This document shows, in pieces, positions 1 through 8,062 of a stretch of 41,527 nt of DNA (positions within the stretch are counted from its first letter, which is position 1; every line of letters begins with the position of its first letter). A model generated the notes under the pieces. It did not search any database. It was not told where the DNA came from and saw only the letters and a program-made list of their open reading frames with translations. Source of the stretch: JBHHYS01 sp046757645 (GTDB lineage: Bacteria; Acidobacteriota; Terriglobia; Acidiferrales; 2-02-FULL-67-57); assembly GCA_046757645.1 (NCBI GenBank), contig JBHHYS010000011.1:1-41527 (forward strand). The letters run 5' to 3'. The position numbers were made by a program, and so were the translations under genes.

Positions 1-2
1 GC

Positions 3-86
3 GACTACTACCAGCGCCACTACGAACAGCGCGCGGCACTGCTCGCCCGGGTTCGGACAAGCCGCCGGCGGGGAGAGCGCCGGTAG
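3..86 (+). CDS. C-terminal end of an unidentified protein (partial)
   Basis: A frame is open from the window edge to a TAG at 84-86, giving 27 codons that begin DYYQRHYEQRAALLARV and end in an Arg-rich tail. The stop lies one base before the gmhA ATG, so the two genes are probably cotranscribed. The context suggests a heptose or cell-envelope sugar gene, but too little is visible to name a family. Confidence 0.5.
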   Translation, partial: DYYQRHYEQRAALLARVRTSRRRGERR

Positions 87-87
87 G

Positions 88-696
88 ATGCGCGGCGCGC
101 GTCGATTCGACCCCGCGGCTGCGGTGCGCTTTGCCCGGGCGGAGTTGGCGGAAAGCTGTCGCGTGAAGCAGCGCATCTCCCGGGCGCTGCTCGTGCGGCT
201 GGCGGAGTTCGCCCGGCTGACGCTGGAAGCGCTGGCCCGGGGCCGCCGGGTCTATCTCTTCGGCAATGGCGGCAGCGCCGCCGACGCCCAACACATCGCC
301 GCCGAACTCCAAGGCCGCCTGCGCCGCGCCCGGGCGGCCCTGCCGGTGCTGGCGCTCACCACCAACAGCTCGGTGGTGACAGCCGTGGGCAACGACTACG
401 GCTTCGGGGAGATTTTTGCCCGTCAGGTGGAAGGCCTGGTGGCGCCGGGCGACGTGGTCGTGGGCATCACCACCAGCGGCGCCTCCGTGAACGTGCTCCG
501 GGGATTGCGGGCCGCGCGGCGCCGCGGGGCGCGCACCGTAGCGCTGACCGGAGCGCGCCCGCGCAAGCTCGAGCCGCTGGCTGACCTGCTTCTCAAGGTT
601 CCCTCGCGCGATACCCAACGCATCCAGGAAGCCCACATCACTCTCGGCCACATCTACTGCGATTTGATCGAGCGCCACCTCTTTGCCCGGCGCTAG
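88..696 (+). CDS. gmhA: Phosphoheptose isomerase (SIS domain)
   Basis: This 202-residue SIS-fold protein should convert sedoheptulose 7-phosphate to D-glycero-D-manno-heptose 7-phosphate, the first step towards ADP-heptose for lipopolysaccharide or other surface glycans, in the cytoplasm. The signature GNGGSAADAQHIAAEL (about residues 59-74) carries the sugar-phosphate loop and the His/Glu expected to bind zinc. TTNSSVVTAVGNDYGF and GITTSGASVNVL are the other family blocks, and the C-terminal IQEAHITLGHIYCDLIE supplies the conserved Gln and His. Length is normal for GmhA. The ATG follows the preceding stop by one base, which indicates coupling to the upstream partial gene. The paralogue DiaA is less likely, given the close GmhA motif match. 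Confidence 0.92.
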   Translation: MRGARRFDPAAAVRFARAELAESCRVKQRISRALLVRLAEFARLTLEALARGRRVYLFGNGGSAADAQHIAAELQGRLRRARAALPVLALTTNSSVVTAVGNDYGFGEIFARQVEGLVAPGDVVVGITTSGASVNVLRGLRAARRRGARTVALTGARPRKLEPLADLLLKVPSRDTQRIQEAHITLGHIYCDLIERHLFARR

Positions 697-754
697 TGCC
701 GTTCCCACTTGTTGTGCCGTCCGATTCACAGCCTCCCCAGAAAGCCGTGACTGT

Positions 755-836
755 GTCATTCTGAGCCGCCGCAGGCGACGAAGAATCCAGTAGGTTGTCT
801 TGATAAACCGCGATTCTTCGCTTCGCTCAGAGTGAC
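755..836. repeat. Inverted-repeat intergenic element, copy 1
   Basis: The outer arms GTCATTCTGAG (755-765) and CTCAGAGTGAC (826-836) are inverted with one mismatch. Inner arms CGAAGAATC and GATTCTTCG are also inverted. A second copy with the same arms lies at 8773-8879. The rest of the 697-1146 gap holds a decayed gene fragment (972-1078) and no intact gene. Confidence 0.8.
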
Positions 837-971
837 CGCGAAAAGTGCTTCTTCACGAACCGGTTAAGACTTTCGCCTCATCCCATAGCCGATACTGTCG
901 AGGGTTGTTGTAGGTTCGATCCGGCCCTGCCTGGGCAGGCGAGTTGGCGGGAAGGCCACTCGCGAGCTTCG

Positions 972-1078
972 TCCACCGCAAAGGTGAAGACGGAAAACCC
1001 GTTCTACCAGTCAGCGTCGGGGAACTCAGACGTTCCAACCAGACTGTGGCCAGCGCAAAAAGGCTGGTGCGGCATGCG
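972..1078 (-). pseudogene. Remnant of a DUF4198-like gene 3' end
   Basis: Read leftwards, this stretch encodes FPDADW-stop-NGFSVFTFAV, which matches the C-terminus of the intact DUF4198 protein at 4972-5775 (YPEADWQSWFSTFTFSVE). The in-frame stop is at 1004-1006. Just upstream, in another frame, NPAHAAPAFLRW resembles PLEHSGAWFVRA of the same protein, implying a frameshift. The similarity is visible in the DNA as well. It looks like the decayed tail of a duplicated or related gene. Confidence 0.55.
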
Positions 1079-1146
1079 CGGGATTAACCGAGAGGCGGAG
1101 CGAGGCCAATCTCCAGGGGGTGATGCGTCTCCCGGATGGGCCCGGG

Positions 1147-2502
1147 CTACGGTTGAAGTTCCTTGAAAGCAAGGATGGCTTTGGGGAGGTAATCGGCGGC
1201 CAGGGAAAGGGCGCAGCTATCGTAGCGCACATCGAGCGCCTGCTCGCCCTCGCTCACAGCTTTCAACTGCCCGCCGGGGAGGATGGCCCCATAAACTTGC
1301 ACCGGCCTCCCCCCGTCGGCCACGATGTCGACCCTGCCGGTGGTGACAATCACTCCGTAGTATTGGAACCTGCCCTCGATTTGCAGATCGCCTTTCACAA
1401 GCAAGATACCCGCTCCCTTCCCCGCCGTGATGGAGAGCGAGTGATCGGAATAGACAATGGCGGGCGCAGCCGGGTTCTCCTTGGTCGGCGGGAATGAGGT
1501 CAAATCGCCCAACACCACCCAACTCCCCCGATAGGTTTGGCTGACCTCGTCATAGCTGATGTTGACGGGGTCTGCCTCCTGAATAGGAATCGCGAAGGGA
1601 GCCATTTGTCCCAGAAGCTCGCTCGCCGCCGGAGAGGAGAGCGCGCTGTTGGGGCGATAGGGCTCGGGTAGGCCGATGGCCGTGGCACCGGCAACGAGCG
1701 TAACCGTATTGCCCGAAACGATTCCGTAGAGGTCGGGCGCCGCGCCGCAGTTGTCCAGTCCTGAAACCGTCAACTTTCCGGTGAGTTCCACGCTGCCGGC
1801 CGCGGTCACCGCGGCGCTGGGGTGTATCCAGGACTGGCTGGCAACCTCGTATTGCAGCAGGCGTCGAGTGCCGTTGGGCTGCACCGCCAGCGCCGTCACT
1901 GTGTAGACGACCCAACCGGCGGGCGCCTGGCTGGCGAGCCGTTGCTGGGAGCTGTCGTAGACCAGAGGCTGGTTGGGATCGAGGACGCCGTCGCGGTTGA
2001 CGTCCTGCTGCGAGGAGTACTCGGTCTTCTGGGTGATGCGCACCCACTTGTAGGGGATGGCAAATGGCGTCAGAGCATTCGGCTGGTCGCTGGAATGCAC
2101 CGTGGTTCGCTTCTCCCCCGCCGGGAATTCGCGGCGATACTCCCTATCGAAATAGGGGGATGCGGGATCATCCGGGTTGACGACCTCCTGGGGGCTGCTA
2201 TTGACGATGTAGGCAACGTGAGCATGGCCTTTGTCCAGGTGGCCTTGGGGGAGGCTGGAATCCGGGAGGGCATCGGGAGCAGAGCGCATCAGCCGGCCGC
2301 GCCCTTCTTCCAGCCCGGCCAGGGCCGAATAGTAGCCCTGGGACACGTTCTGATAGGAAGCACTCATCCGGTTTTCGGCGATGGTGCGGAAAACCATGCT
2401 GGCCGCAATCCCGGAAAGTAAGAGCAGGACGAAGAGGGCAAAAAAGAGGGTAACACCCGCGTCGGCGGCTCGCCGGCTTGGCTGGGACCTGGGTGAACTC
2501 AT
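1147..2502 (-). CDS. PilX-like type IV pilus assembly protein
   Basis: About 451 residues. The N-terminus has a short charged leader and then one hydrophobic helix, GVTLFFALFVLLLLSGIAASMVF (roughly residues 17-38), followed by an Ala/Glu-rich amphipathic stretch. This is the PilX/minor-pilin layout, without a classical +5 Glu. The remainder is a long beta-rich, probably periplasmic domain of the kind seen in large PilX-like proteins. I chose the ATG at 2502 because GAGAG lies about six bases before it; a TTG sits one codon upstream. It is the last gene of the leftward pilin operon, eight bases after the PilW-like gene. Family members help initiate pilus assembly and may be incorporated in the fibre; that role here is inferred. 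Confidence 0.75.
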   Translation of the reverse strand: MSSPRSQPSRRAADAGVTLFFALFVLLLLSGIAASMVFRTIAENRMSASYQNVSQGYYSALAGLEEGRGRLMRSAPDALPDSSLPQGHLDKGHAHVAYIVNSSPQEVVNPDDPASPYFDREYRREFPAGEKRTTVHSSDQPNALTPFAIPYKWVRITQKTEYSSQQDVNRDGVLDPNQPLVYDSSQQRLASQAPAGWVVYTVTALAVQPNGTRRLLQYEVASQSWIHPSAAVTAAGSVELTGKLTVSGLDNCGAAPDLYGIVSGNTVTLVAGATAIGLPEPYRPNSALSSPAASELLGQMAPFAIPIQEADPVNISYDEVSQTYRGSWVVLGDLTSFPPTKENPAAPAIVYSDHSLSITAGKGAGILLVKGDLQIEGRFQYYGVIVTTGRVDIVADGGRPVQVYGAILPGGQLKAVSEGEQALDVRYDSCALSLAADYLPKAILAFKELQP

Positions 2503-2510
2503 CAAGCTCT

Positions 2511-3173
2511 CTACTGACGGGGATTGATTCGTCGCGCCGCACCCGCCAGATGAATGATTTCCTTCTTCGCGGGATCCCGCGAATCGAGTCTGACTTCAAT
2601 GGCCAAAGAAACATAGACGACGCTGATGTTGTTCGGAAACGGCTCCGCACTATCCGGCTCGACGTCCCAGCTAAACACCGGCAGGGGGGCCGGCAGGGTC
2701 TGATTGGCCAGATTCTCGATGAATGTTTCCTGGGTGGAGAGGGGCGCGCCCAGGCTACCGTCTATCTGCTTGGGAAAAACCTGGCGCCGCAGGCTTCTCC
2801 CGTCCGCTGCAACCCGGTATTCGATTCTCTCCACACTACCGTCAAAATCAAGATCGGTTTCAAACACCACCGCGTTCGCGCTTGCCTCCAAGAATCCTGT
2901 GGCAATCAATCCCGGCGCCTGCAGCCGGGTGAGCGGATCAAAATTGTTGCCCGGCGGATAGCCGACCATGCGCAGCTCCCGCAGCGTTTGATAGAAAGGA
3001 AAGCGAACCACTTGCAGCTCGTTCACCTGCCGTTCCTGGCGTCCCTCGACCCGTTGCATGTAGAGCAGAACCTCAAAGACGCCCGCGGTAAAGAGCCCAA
3101 AGATGGCGAGGACAATCAGGAGCTCAAGCAGCGTATGGCCCTGAGCCAAGCTGTGGGTTCGATTCCGCCTCAT
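2511..3173 (-). CDS. PilW-like minor pilin (prepilin)
   Basis: 220 residues with a class III prepilin signal: MRRNRTHSLAQG, then HTLLELLIVLAIFGLFTAGVF. Cleavage after Gly12 by PilD-type peptidase would leave Glu at +5, the residue needed for assembly. The +1 residue is His instead of the usual Phe/Met, which is uncommon. The C-terminal two thirds is a beta-rich globular region that includes FETDLDFDGSVERIEYRV, typical of PilW/GspJ-like minor pilins. It lies between PilV- and PilX-like genes in the same operon, which supports a role in the pilus priming complex at the inner membrane. Confidence 0.8.
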   Translation of the reverse strand: MRRNRTHSLAQGHTLLELLIVLAIFGLFTAGVFEVLLYMQRVEGRQERQVNELQVVRFPFYQTLRELRMVGYPPGNNFDPLTRLQAPGLIATGFLEASANAVVFETDLDFDGSVERIEYRVAADGRSLRRQVFPKQIDGSLGAPLSTQETFIENLANQTLPAPLPVFSWDVEPDSAEPFPNNISVVYVSLAIEVRLDSRDPAKKEIIHLAGAARRINPRQ

Positions 3174-3182
3174 ACCCTCACC

Positions 3183-3725
3183 TCACGGAGCAAAGAGGGT
3201 GCGCAGCTGAACCGGCGGGACGAGCAGCGCACCGGAGCGGGCCCGGACACCGACGACAAACTCCTTGGTGTTGCTCGGTGTTCGCTGCACGTTCCAACGA
3301 ACGTCGTAGCTCACCCCGCGAGGATCCTGATACGAGAGGGAGAAACCGGCGAGGGGAGCGAGGGAGAAATCGATCCGGCCAGCTTCGCTCAGAGGATTCC
3401 CGCACGACTCTTGAGCCGGAGCGGCGCAACTCACTTGAATCCAGTTTCCTGCCCGGTCGAAAAAACCCCCCGGGGGAGCAAACGCTTGTTGGCCCATCTG
3501 TTCCAACAGCCGCTCGCCGACGATGGTGGCGGTGGTTTGGTAGCGGCTGATGTCGTTCTGCCGTGTGGTCAGCGGCACCAACGGCACCAGAGCCAGGACG
3601 CCGAAGGTCAGGATGAAGAATGCGGTGAGCATCTCGAGCAGGGAGAAGCCTTTGGCGGGCGATGCCCGGCGGACTATCTGGTTCGTCTGCTCGAGCCGGC
3701 TGTGCGTCATGGCAGCGTCACTCAT
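3183..3725 (-). CDS. PilV-like minor pilin (prepilin)
   Basis: 180 residues. After a 26-residue basic leader comes the cleavage and methylation motif KG|FSLLEMLTAFFILTFGVLALVPL, with Phe +1 and Glu +5, which is the PilV/GspI pattern. The mature domain is small, with two Cys (AAPAQESCG). It overlaps the end of the zinc-ribbon gene by four bases and is followed nine bases later by the PilW-like gene, so it is cotranscribed. Probable role: a minor pilin in the type IV pilus tip or priming complex. A second in-frame ATG at 3710 is possible. Confidence 0.8.
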   Translation of the reverse strand: MSDAAMTHSRLEQTNQIVRRASPAKGFSLLEMLTAFFILTFGVLALVPLVPLTTRQNDISRYQTTATIVGERLLEQMGQQAFAPPGGFFDRAGNWIQVSCAAPAQESCGNPLSEAGRIDFSLAPLAGFSLSYQDPRGVSYDVRWNVQRTPSNTKEFVVGVRARSGALLVPPVQLRTLFAP

Positions 3726-4465
3726 TCCACTCGGATGGCTCCCCGCAAGGCCACCCGCTTCACCCGGGGGCTTTCCTCGGCGGATTCGACCAGCGGACCG
3801 GTCAACTTCTTTCCCCCGGGCCCGACTAGGTCGAATATCCGCGGCGGCTGTGCCGTGGGCGCAAACCGTGCCAGCAGATCCATCTCGTATTCCCCCGGCC
3901 GGAAGGGGCGCCCCCGATTCGCCAACGCGGTGGAGTGAAACAGACCTCCACTCACCACAATCGGGTAGTCGTGGGCCAACACCGTGTTCCCCCGACGCAC
4001 CCGCGCCCCGAGAATCGTCCCGTCGGGCAGATTGGTGCGCCCGCGGAGAATGAGTTTACCTCCGGCTACGCGCTCCGCCGTCGCCTCCATGTGGGCCTGA
4101 ATCAGGCCGACGCTTTGCTCCCGATACACCTCCGCCTGCGCTTGCTGTTGAGCAACCTCCCGCTGCAACGTCCATGACCAGCCCCAGAGCAGCCCCCCGG
4201 GAACAAACGCTAACAGGACAAGCAGCGCCCAGCGGCGAATCGGGAGTTTGCGACGCCCGGGTGGCAGCGGGGCCAGGAAACTCCTGGGATCAAACTCCGC
4301 GAGTCGCTCCCACCCTCCCGACGGGGTTCGCCGGTAGATGTGCCCGGGGGCGAGCAGCGGGGTGCCGCACAAACGGCACCACAGGCCTATCTCGGGGGGC
4401 TGAGTTCGCCCACAAGTCGGGCAGGCCGCCAAGGGACGAATTTTGGTGTTAGTCGCGGTAGCCAT
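3722..4465 (-). CDS. Zinc-ribbon, single-pass membrane protein of the pilin operon
   Basis: 247 residues. The N-terminus holds a four-Cys ribbon (C15-x2-C18 and C30-x2-C33). A transmembrane helix follows at about 79-98, then a Gln/Ala/Glu-rich helix (about 100-120), then a beta-rich domain that ends in a Val/Arg-rich strand. The topology is therefore a cytoplasmic zinc ribbon, one membrane pass and a periplasmic domain. It is first in the leftward operon and overlaps the PilV-like gene by four bases. I do not recognise the family. The position suggests an accessory or regulatory membrane component of the pilus machinery, which is inference. Confidence 0.65.
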   Translation of the reverse strand: MATATNTKIRPLAACPTCGRTQPPEIGLWCRLCGTPLLAPGHIYRRTPSGGWERLAEFDPRSFLAPLPPGRRKLPIRRWALLVLLAFVPGGLLWGWSWTLQREVAQQQAQAEVYREQSVGLIQAHMEATAERVAGGKLILRGRTNLPDGTILGARVRRGNTVLAHDYPIVVSGGLFHSTALANRGRPFRPGEYEMDLLARFAPTAQPPRIFDLVGPGGKKLTGPLVESAEESPRVKRVALRGAIRVE

Positions 4466-4599
4466 GACTCGCTGCCCTACTCTCTGCCGGGCTCACGCTT
4501 GCTCGCGGAACCCCCCCCACGCGGAGAACCCGCCCGCAGAGTTGCTCCAAAGACACCTCTGGCACCTTTGGCCAACGGTTCCAGCTCCCCCGGAGAATA

Positions 4600-4630
4600 G
4601 TTATCGGAGAGGAATTAAGTACCCTGTCAG
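4600..4630 (-). promoter_or_regulatory. Possible sigma-70 promoter for the pilin operon
   Basis: Leftward, CTGACA (4630-4625) is followed after 19 bases by GATAAC (4605-4600), about 135 bases before the first gene of the operon. Both hexamers are imperfect and the spacer is long. The rest of the 4466-4930 gap shows no gene. Confidence 0.25.
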
Positions 4631-4930
4631 GGCTTCGCCCATCGGACGCCCTTTCGGGCAACAGCCGCGCCCCTGGCGCGCCCTCCGGTGAAACCGCTCA
4701 GGAATGGGCTTGCTCGGAAGAACCCCCTACCAGGCTTCCTCCCCCGTATGCCTGTCAATCTTCTTCCTGCAAGCAAAAACAGTCAATGCCTGCGAGGTGC
4801 GGATTTCGATACTGGACTCTTGGACAATCCCAACCCCCGTCCTACCCGGCGAGGGTGACCTAGCTCCTAAATAATGCGCTAATCCATTGATAACAAAAGA
4901 AAAAGAATCGGCCGCTCAGTACAACCAGGT

Positions 4931-4959
4931 AAAAAAACCGGCGCTCGACTCAGCCGCCG
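4931..4959 (-). terminator. Rho-independent terminator of the DUF4198 gene
   Basis: Read leftwards just after the stop codon at 4972, CGGCG and CGCCG form a stem that extends through CT/AG around one bulge. The stem is followed directly by G and seven T (4937-4931). Confidence 0.65.
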
Positions 4960-4971
4960 CACCCTCGGTCG

Positions 4972-5775
4972 CTACTCCACCGAAAAAGTGAAGGTAGAAA
5001 ACCAACTCTGCCAGTCGGCCTCCGGGTACTGGGTCGCGGGCACCATGTGCAGCGCGCGCACGAACCAAGCTCCCGAGTGCTCGAGCGGCACAACCACTCG
5101 CCCGTCAGCATCGGTGCGCTGCCGGAAAGGATAGTGGTGGCCGTGCGTGCCCTTGGTCCCGGCGCCCAACCAGACGTTTGGCAGCGGCCGTCCCTCAAAG
5201 AGCACCTGCACGACAAGCACATCGCCGGCGCGCAACCCGCAAGGGTTCGTCAAGGGCACGATTTCCAGGTGCAGGCCGAGCGGCTGGCGGTAGCGGCGGC
5301 CGTCGGAGGCCTGGCCGGCGCAGAGCGCCAGCTTGGCAATCTTGCTATAGCGCTCACGCCCCTCGGCGTAGGCCTGGCCGCGCGTGGCCCGCGCAGCGAC
5401 GGTCTGTTCCAATCCCTCTTCGCCGATGTACGCGTTGAACTCTTCCTGCTTGAGCACGATCAAGCGCGGGCGCGTGGTCGCGGCCACCAGAGTCAGCCCC
5501 GGTCCGGGGGTGAGCTCGGCAACCAGCGACTTTCCCTCCACCCGATAACCGGTGACTTCAATGCGCCCCGCGACGCTTACCGCCTCGAAGCGCGCAATGC
5601 GCTCGGGGCCGGCCGCTGCCTCGCTGGTGGGAAAGTCTTCGCTGGTGTTGAGAGCGACTCGTACCGCCCGGCCCGCCTCCACCCGAAAACTCTCGGGCAC
5701 CAACCAAGTGTCATGGGCGAGGAGGCTTCCTGCCGCCAGCAGGAGAGCCACCGCCGCGGAGAGCCATTTCTTCAT
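4972..5775 (-). CDS. Secreted DUF4198 (metal-uptake-like) protein
   Basis: 267 residues. A clear Sec signal peptide (MKKWLSAAVALLLAAGSLLA) is followed immediately by HDTWLVPESFRVEAG, so the mature protein would begin with His. That is characteristic of DUF4198 periplasmic proteins linked to nickel/cobalt uptake, where an N-terminal His and nearby His residues are thought to bind metal. A C-terminal Ig-like region includes LPNVWLGAGTKGTHGHHYPFRQRTDADG, with a His cluster, and ends SWFSTFTFSVE. The start is supported by GAGGGA about eight bases upstream. The gene has its own terminator at 4931-4959. No ABC or ECF transporter gene adjoins, so the nickel/cobalt role comes from the family only. 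Confidence 0.75.
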   Translation of the reverse strand: MKKWLSAAVALLLAAGSLLAHDTWLVPESFRVEAGRAVRVALNTSEDFPTSEAAAGPERIARFEAVSVAGRIEVTGYRVEGKSLVAELTPGPGLTLVAATTRPRLIVLKQEEFNAYIGEEGLEQTVAARATRGQAYAEGRERYSKIAKLALCAGQASDGRRYRQPLGLHLEIVPLTNPCGLRAGDVLVVQVLFEGRPLPNVWLGAGTKGTHGHHYPFRQRTDADGRVVVPLEHSGAWFVRALHMVPATQYPEADWQSWFSTFTFSVE

Positions 5776-5882
5776 CTCTTATATCCCTCTAGGTGTTGGA
5801 CTGTGAGTCTTGTCGCCGGTTGGAATTCGCCATCGGCCCGGCCCTGGCTGAAGAGCCGGCAGGCGTGGCCAGCGGCGCCCGG

Positions 5883-6899
5883 CTAGCGGCGGGCCGCCGC
5901 AGGCACCACCTCGTAGTAGCTGTACCAGGGCTTGGCCGCCTTCAGGCGCTCGTTGACGGCGTTGATGTTCTTGACTCCCTGGTCGGCGAGCCACTCCTCC
6001 AGCGCCTTGGCGCCGTGCTTGGCGTAGACAGGGATGCCCTCCTTCCAGGTAGCCCGCCCGCAGAGCACCCCGCACCACTTCACCCCGGACTCAGCCGCCA
6101 GCTCCAGCGCTTCGGTGTACTCCTCGTTGCCGACGCCGGCGCTCAGGTAGATGAAGGGCTTGCGAGCCACGCTGGCGGCCTTCTGGAAAGCGGCCAACGC
6201 CTGTGCCTTGGTCCAAACCTTGGAGCCCTTGAAGGCGCGGGTGCCTTCGACGAACTTCATGTTCACCGGCACCTCCACCTTGAGCACGTCCACCCCGTAG
6301 CGCTCCTTACTGAACTCTTCCATCGACTTCGTCACCACCTCGGGCTTCTTGGGGGCGTAGTCAGGGCCTTTCTCGTCTTTCCCTTCCTGGTAGCCGATGA
6401 ACTCCAGGAAGAAGGGAACGTCCAGCGCGGCGCACTCGGCCCCGATGCGCTCCACAAAGGCGTGCTTTTCTTCGTTCACCTCCGGCGGGTCAAAGGGCGT
6501 GTAGTAAATCAGCACCTTGATGGCGTTCGCCCCCGCCTCCACCAGGCGTCGCACTGACCAGGTGGGCAGCAGGTCGGGGCGTCGCCCCGGGCGGGTGTTA
6601 TCGTAACCGCTCTTCTCGTAGGCCAGCAGCACGCCCGTTCCCCGAGCCACTTGCTTGAGCGCCGGCAGTGAGTACTCGGGGTCCAAGAGGATGGCGCTGG
6701 CGTGCGGGGTGAGGATATTCGCCACTGCGGCCTTGAACTCGGTCATCGCCTCCGGCTTGACCTGGCTCTTCTCGATGCCGCGATTCTGGGCAATCGCCTT
6801 GAGCAGGGAGCCCCGCTGGTCCATCGCCGCCGCCGCGATGACGCCCTCTTTATTCGCTACCGCTTCCAGCCCCTTGCGCTTCCCTTCGCTGATCTTCAT
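5883..6899 (-). CDS. lacD: Tagatose 1,6-diphosphate aldolase-type class I aldolase
   Basis: About 338 residues of the LacD family, which forms a Schiff base and splits tagatose 1,6-bisphosphate (often also fructose 1,6-bisphosphate) to DHAP and glyceraldehyde 3-phosphate. Visible family blocks are AAAAMDQRGSL, LLDPEYSLPAL, LLAYEKSGYDNT, VKVLIYYTPFDP and FFLEFIGYQ. The active-site Lys lies in DVLKVEVPVNMKF (about residue 207), close to the known position in Staphylococcus LacD. The C-terminus has FIYLSAGV and GVLCGRATWKEGI. Two in-frame ATGs are present; GAGAGG sits six bases before the second (6899) and none before the first (6905), so I use 6899. No tagatose-pathway neighbours are present, so it may serve as a general aldolase. 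Confidence 0.88.
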   Translation of the reverse strand: MKISEGKRKGLEAVANKEGVIAAAAMDQRGSLLKAIAQNRGIEKSQVKPEAMTEFKAAVANILTPHASAILLDPEYSLPALKQVARGTGVLLAYEKSGYDNTRPGRRPDLLPTWSVRRLVEAGANAIKVLIYYTPFDPPEVNEEKHAFVERIGAECAALDVPFFLEFIGYQEGKDEKGPDYAPKKPEVVTKSMEEFSKERYGVDVLKVEVPVNMKFVEGTRAFKGSKVWTKAQALAAFQKAASVARKPFIYLSAGVGNEEYTEALELAAESGVKWCGVLCGRATWKEGIPVYAKHGAKALEEWLADQGVKNINAVNERLKAAKPWYSYYEVVPAAARR

Positions 6900-7005
6900 G
6901 GCCATCCTCTCGCCTGGTGTGGAGTAAAATCCTGAACAGCGCCCGAAGACGCTTGCGTCGAAGCCGGAGTTATTCTAGCACGAACACTGGCTGCGCTTGG
7001 GCGGG

Positions 7006-7344
7006 CTAGTTTTGCGCCACGTCGCTTACGCGAAAGGTGAGAAGCGCATAGCAGCTCCCGCAGACATGGGTGGCGGCGTCAAGACCTGCCTCAATTTCGT
7101 ACACCGCGGTGGACTCGCAGCGCTCGCAACCCACGCAGGGGGCCAGCGGGTCGCTCGGCCCCTCCCGGGGCAAACCCTCCCGCTCGGCCTCGGGCAGCTC
7201 CCGGCCCACTTTCTCAGTCCCCAGCATGAAGCTCGCCTGGCAGTCGTTGCAGACATGATTGAAGCAGCACTCGGGCTCGCAGGTATAGGTGATGCTGCGC
7301 GAGCCGCAGTTGGGACAGGCCAAGCGCAGCGGCGAAAACTTCAT
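7006..7344 (-). CDS. Small multi-zinc-ribbon protein
   Basis: 112 residues starting MKFSPLRLACPNCGSRSITYTC. Paired cysteines occur as CPNC, CEPECC, CNDC, CVGCERC and CGSC, which is enough for two or three zinc ribbons. A longer open frame runs upstream to 7581, but it is low-complexity there and the conserved Cys pattern starts only after the ATG at 7344, so I take the short form. It is cytoplasmic with no signal peptide. Function is unknown; it may bind nucleic acid or act as a metal-binding adaptor. It is probably monocistronic and lies upstream of, and codirectional with, lacD. Confidence 0.55.
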   Translation of the reverse strand: MKFSPLRLACPNCGSRSITYTCEPECCFNHVCNDCQASFMLGTEKVGRELPEAEREGLPREGPSDPLAPCVGCERCESTAVYEIEAGLDAATHVCGSCYALLTFRVSDVAQN

Positions 7345-7811
7345 AGTCTGCTCTGCCAGTCGGTCAACATTGCCTGCAAGTCTTTGTTTTGCCTCCTGCC
7401 TCCTGCCTGCCAACCATTCAACCTCAGGCCTTGGTGGGGCAGAAATTCCCGTCTGCCCTAACACCCCCGGCCCTCCCCCTCGCATAGCACGTCCCGCCGG
7501 CTGATGTCCACGCTTTTTGCGGTTCTCGCGGTGTCTGCGGAAAAAACTTTCTCGCCTGCTTTGATCCAGTTGCCTCGGCAAACCGGTAGAACCCGCTTCC
7601 AGGTTTGGGAGCCTGCCCCGAGCGGAGTCGAGGGGGCGAGCCGGTCCGAGTGCGGCTGTGAGAGACTTTGCCCCGGGCTGGAGTCAGCGCAGATTGTTTG
7701 TAGCCCGGGCGTGGAGTAGTTTATCTTCCCTTCGCCGGCTCCCAGGCCGCGTGGGCCTGCCGGCCGCGGGCAGGCGGCCAAGGGAACCACGTTTTTCGAG
7801 AAAGGACGGCG
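7345..7811. other. Gene-free divergent intergenic region
   Basis: No convincing coding frame on either strand. It contains a short CCTCCTG tandem (near 7390), an intergenic-repeat-like piece CCCCGAGCGGAGTCGAGGGG (7617-7636), and a GC-rich hairpin near 7755-7785. It separates two divergent small zinc-protein genes and should contain their promoters, though I see no strong hexamers. Confidence 0.4.
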
Positions 7812-8003
7812 ATGGCGGAACGCCTTTATCAGGTGGAGTGGAACTGCATCAGTTGCGGGCACAGCCACAGCTTCCGGCACGCCCTGGGGGAGTTCGACGA
7901 CTGGCCCAACAAATTCGAGGGTAGGAAGTGCGAGAACGAGGATTGCGCCCAGGTGCAGGACGTGCGGTTCCAAAGCTGCACCGTTACTGAAATAACCCCC
8001 TAG
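7812..8003 (+). CDS. Small zinc-ribbon protein, 63 aa
   Basis: MAERLYQVEWNCISCGHSH begins a compact protein with CISC (residues 12-15) and CENEDC further on, a plausible treble-clef or ribbon zinc site, and a third Cys near the end. AAAGGA lies about seven bases before the ATG, which supports real translation. It has no signal peptide or membrane segment. The family is not recognised; a cytoplasmic zinc-binding adaptor is the most that can be said. Confidence 0.6.
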   Translation: MAERLYQVEWNCISCGHSHSFRHALGEFDDWPNKFEGRKCENEDCAQVQDVRFQSCTVTEITP

Positions 8004-8062
8004 GAACCAGGACAAGCGGAGCAGTTTCGCCTCAGGGAAAACTACTTTTCGCCGCCCAGGCG

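Noticed and set aside
4620..4700. Possible riboswitch or c-di-GMP aptamer before the pilin operon
   Set aside because: Short hairpins are present, but I could not match the conserved core of GEMM or any other aptamer.
7345..7581. N-terminal extension of the multi-zinc-ribbon gene
   Set aside because: Low-complexity, not ribbon-like; the Cys-rich conserved part begins at the ATG at 7344.
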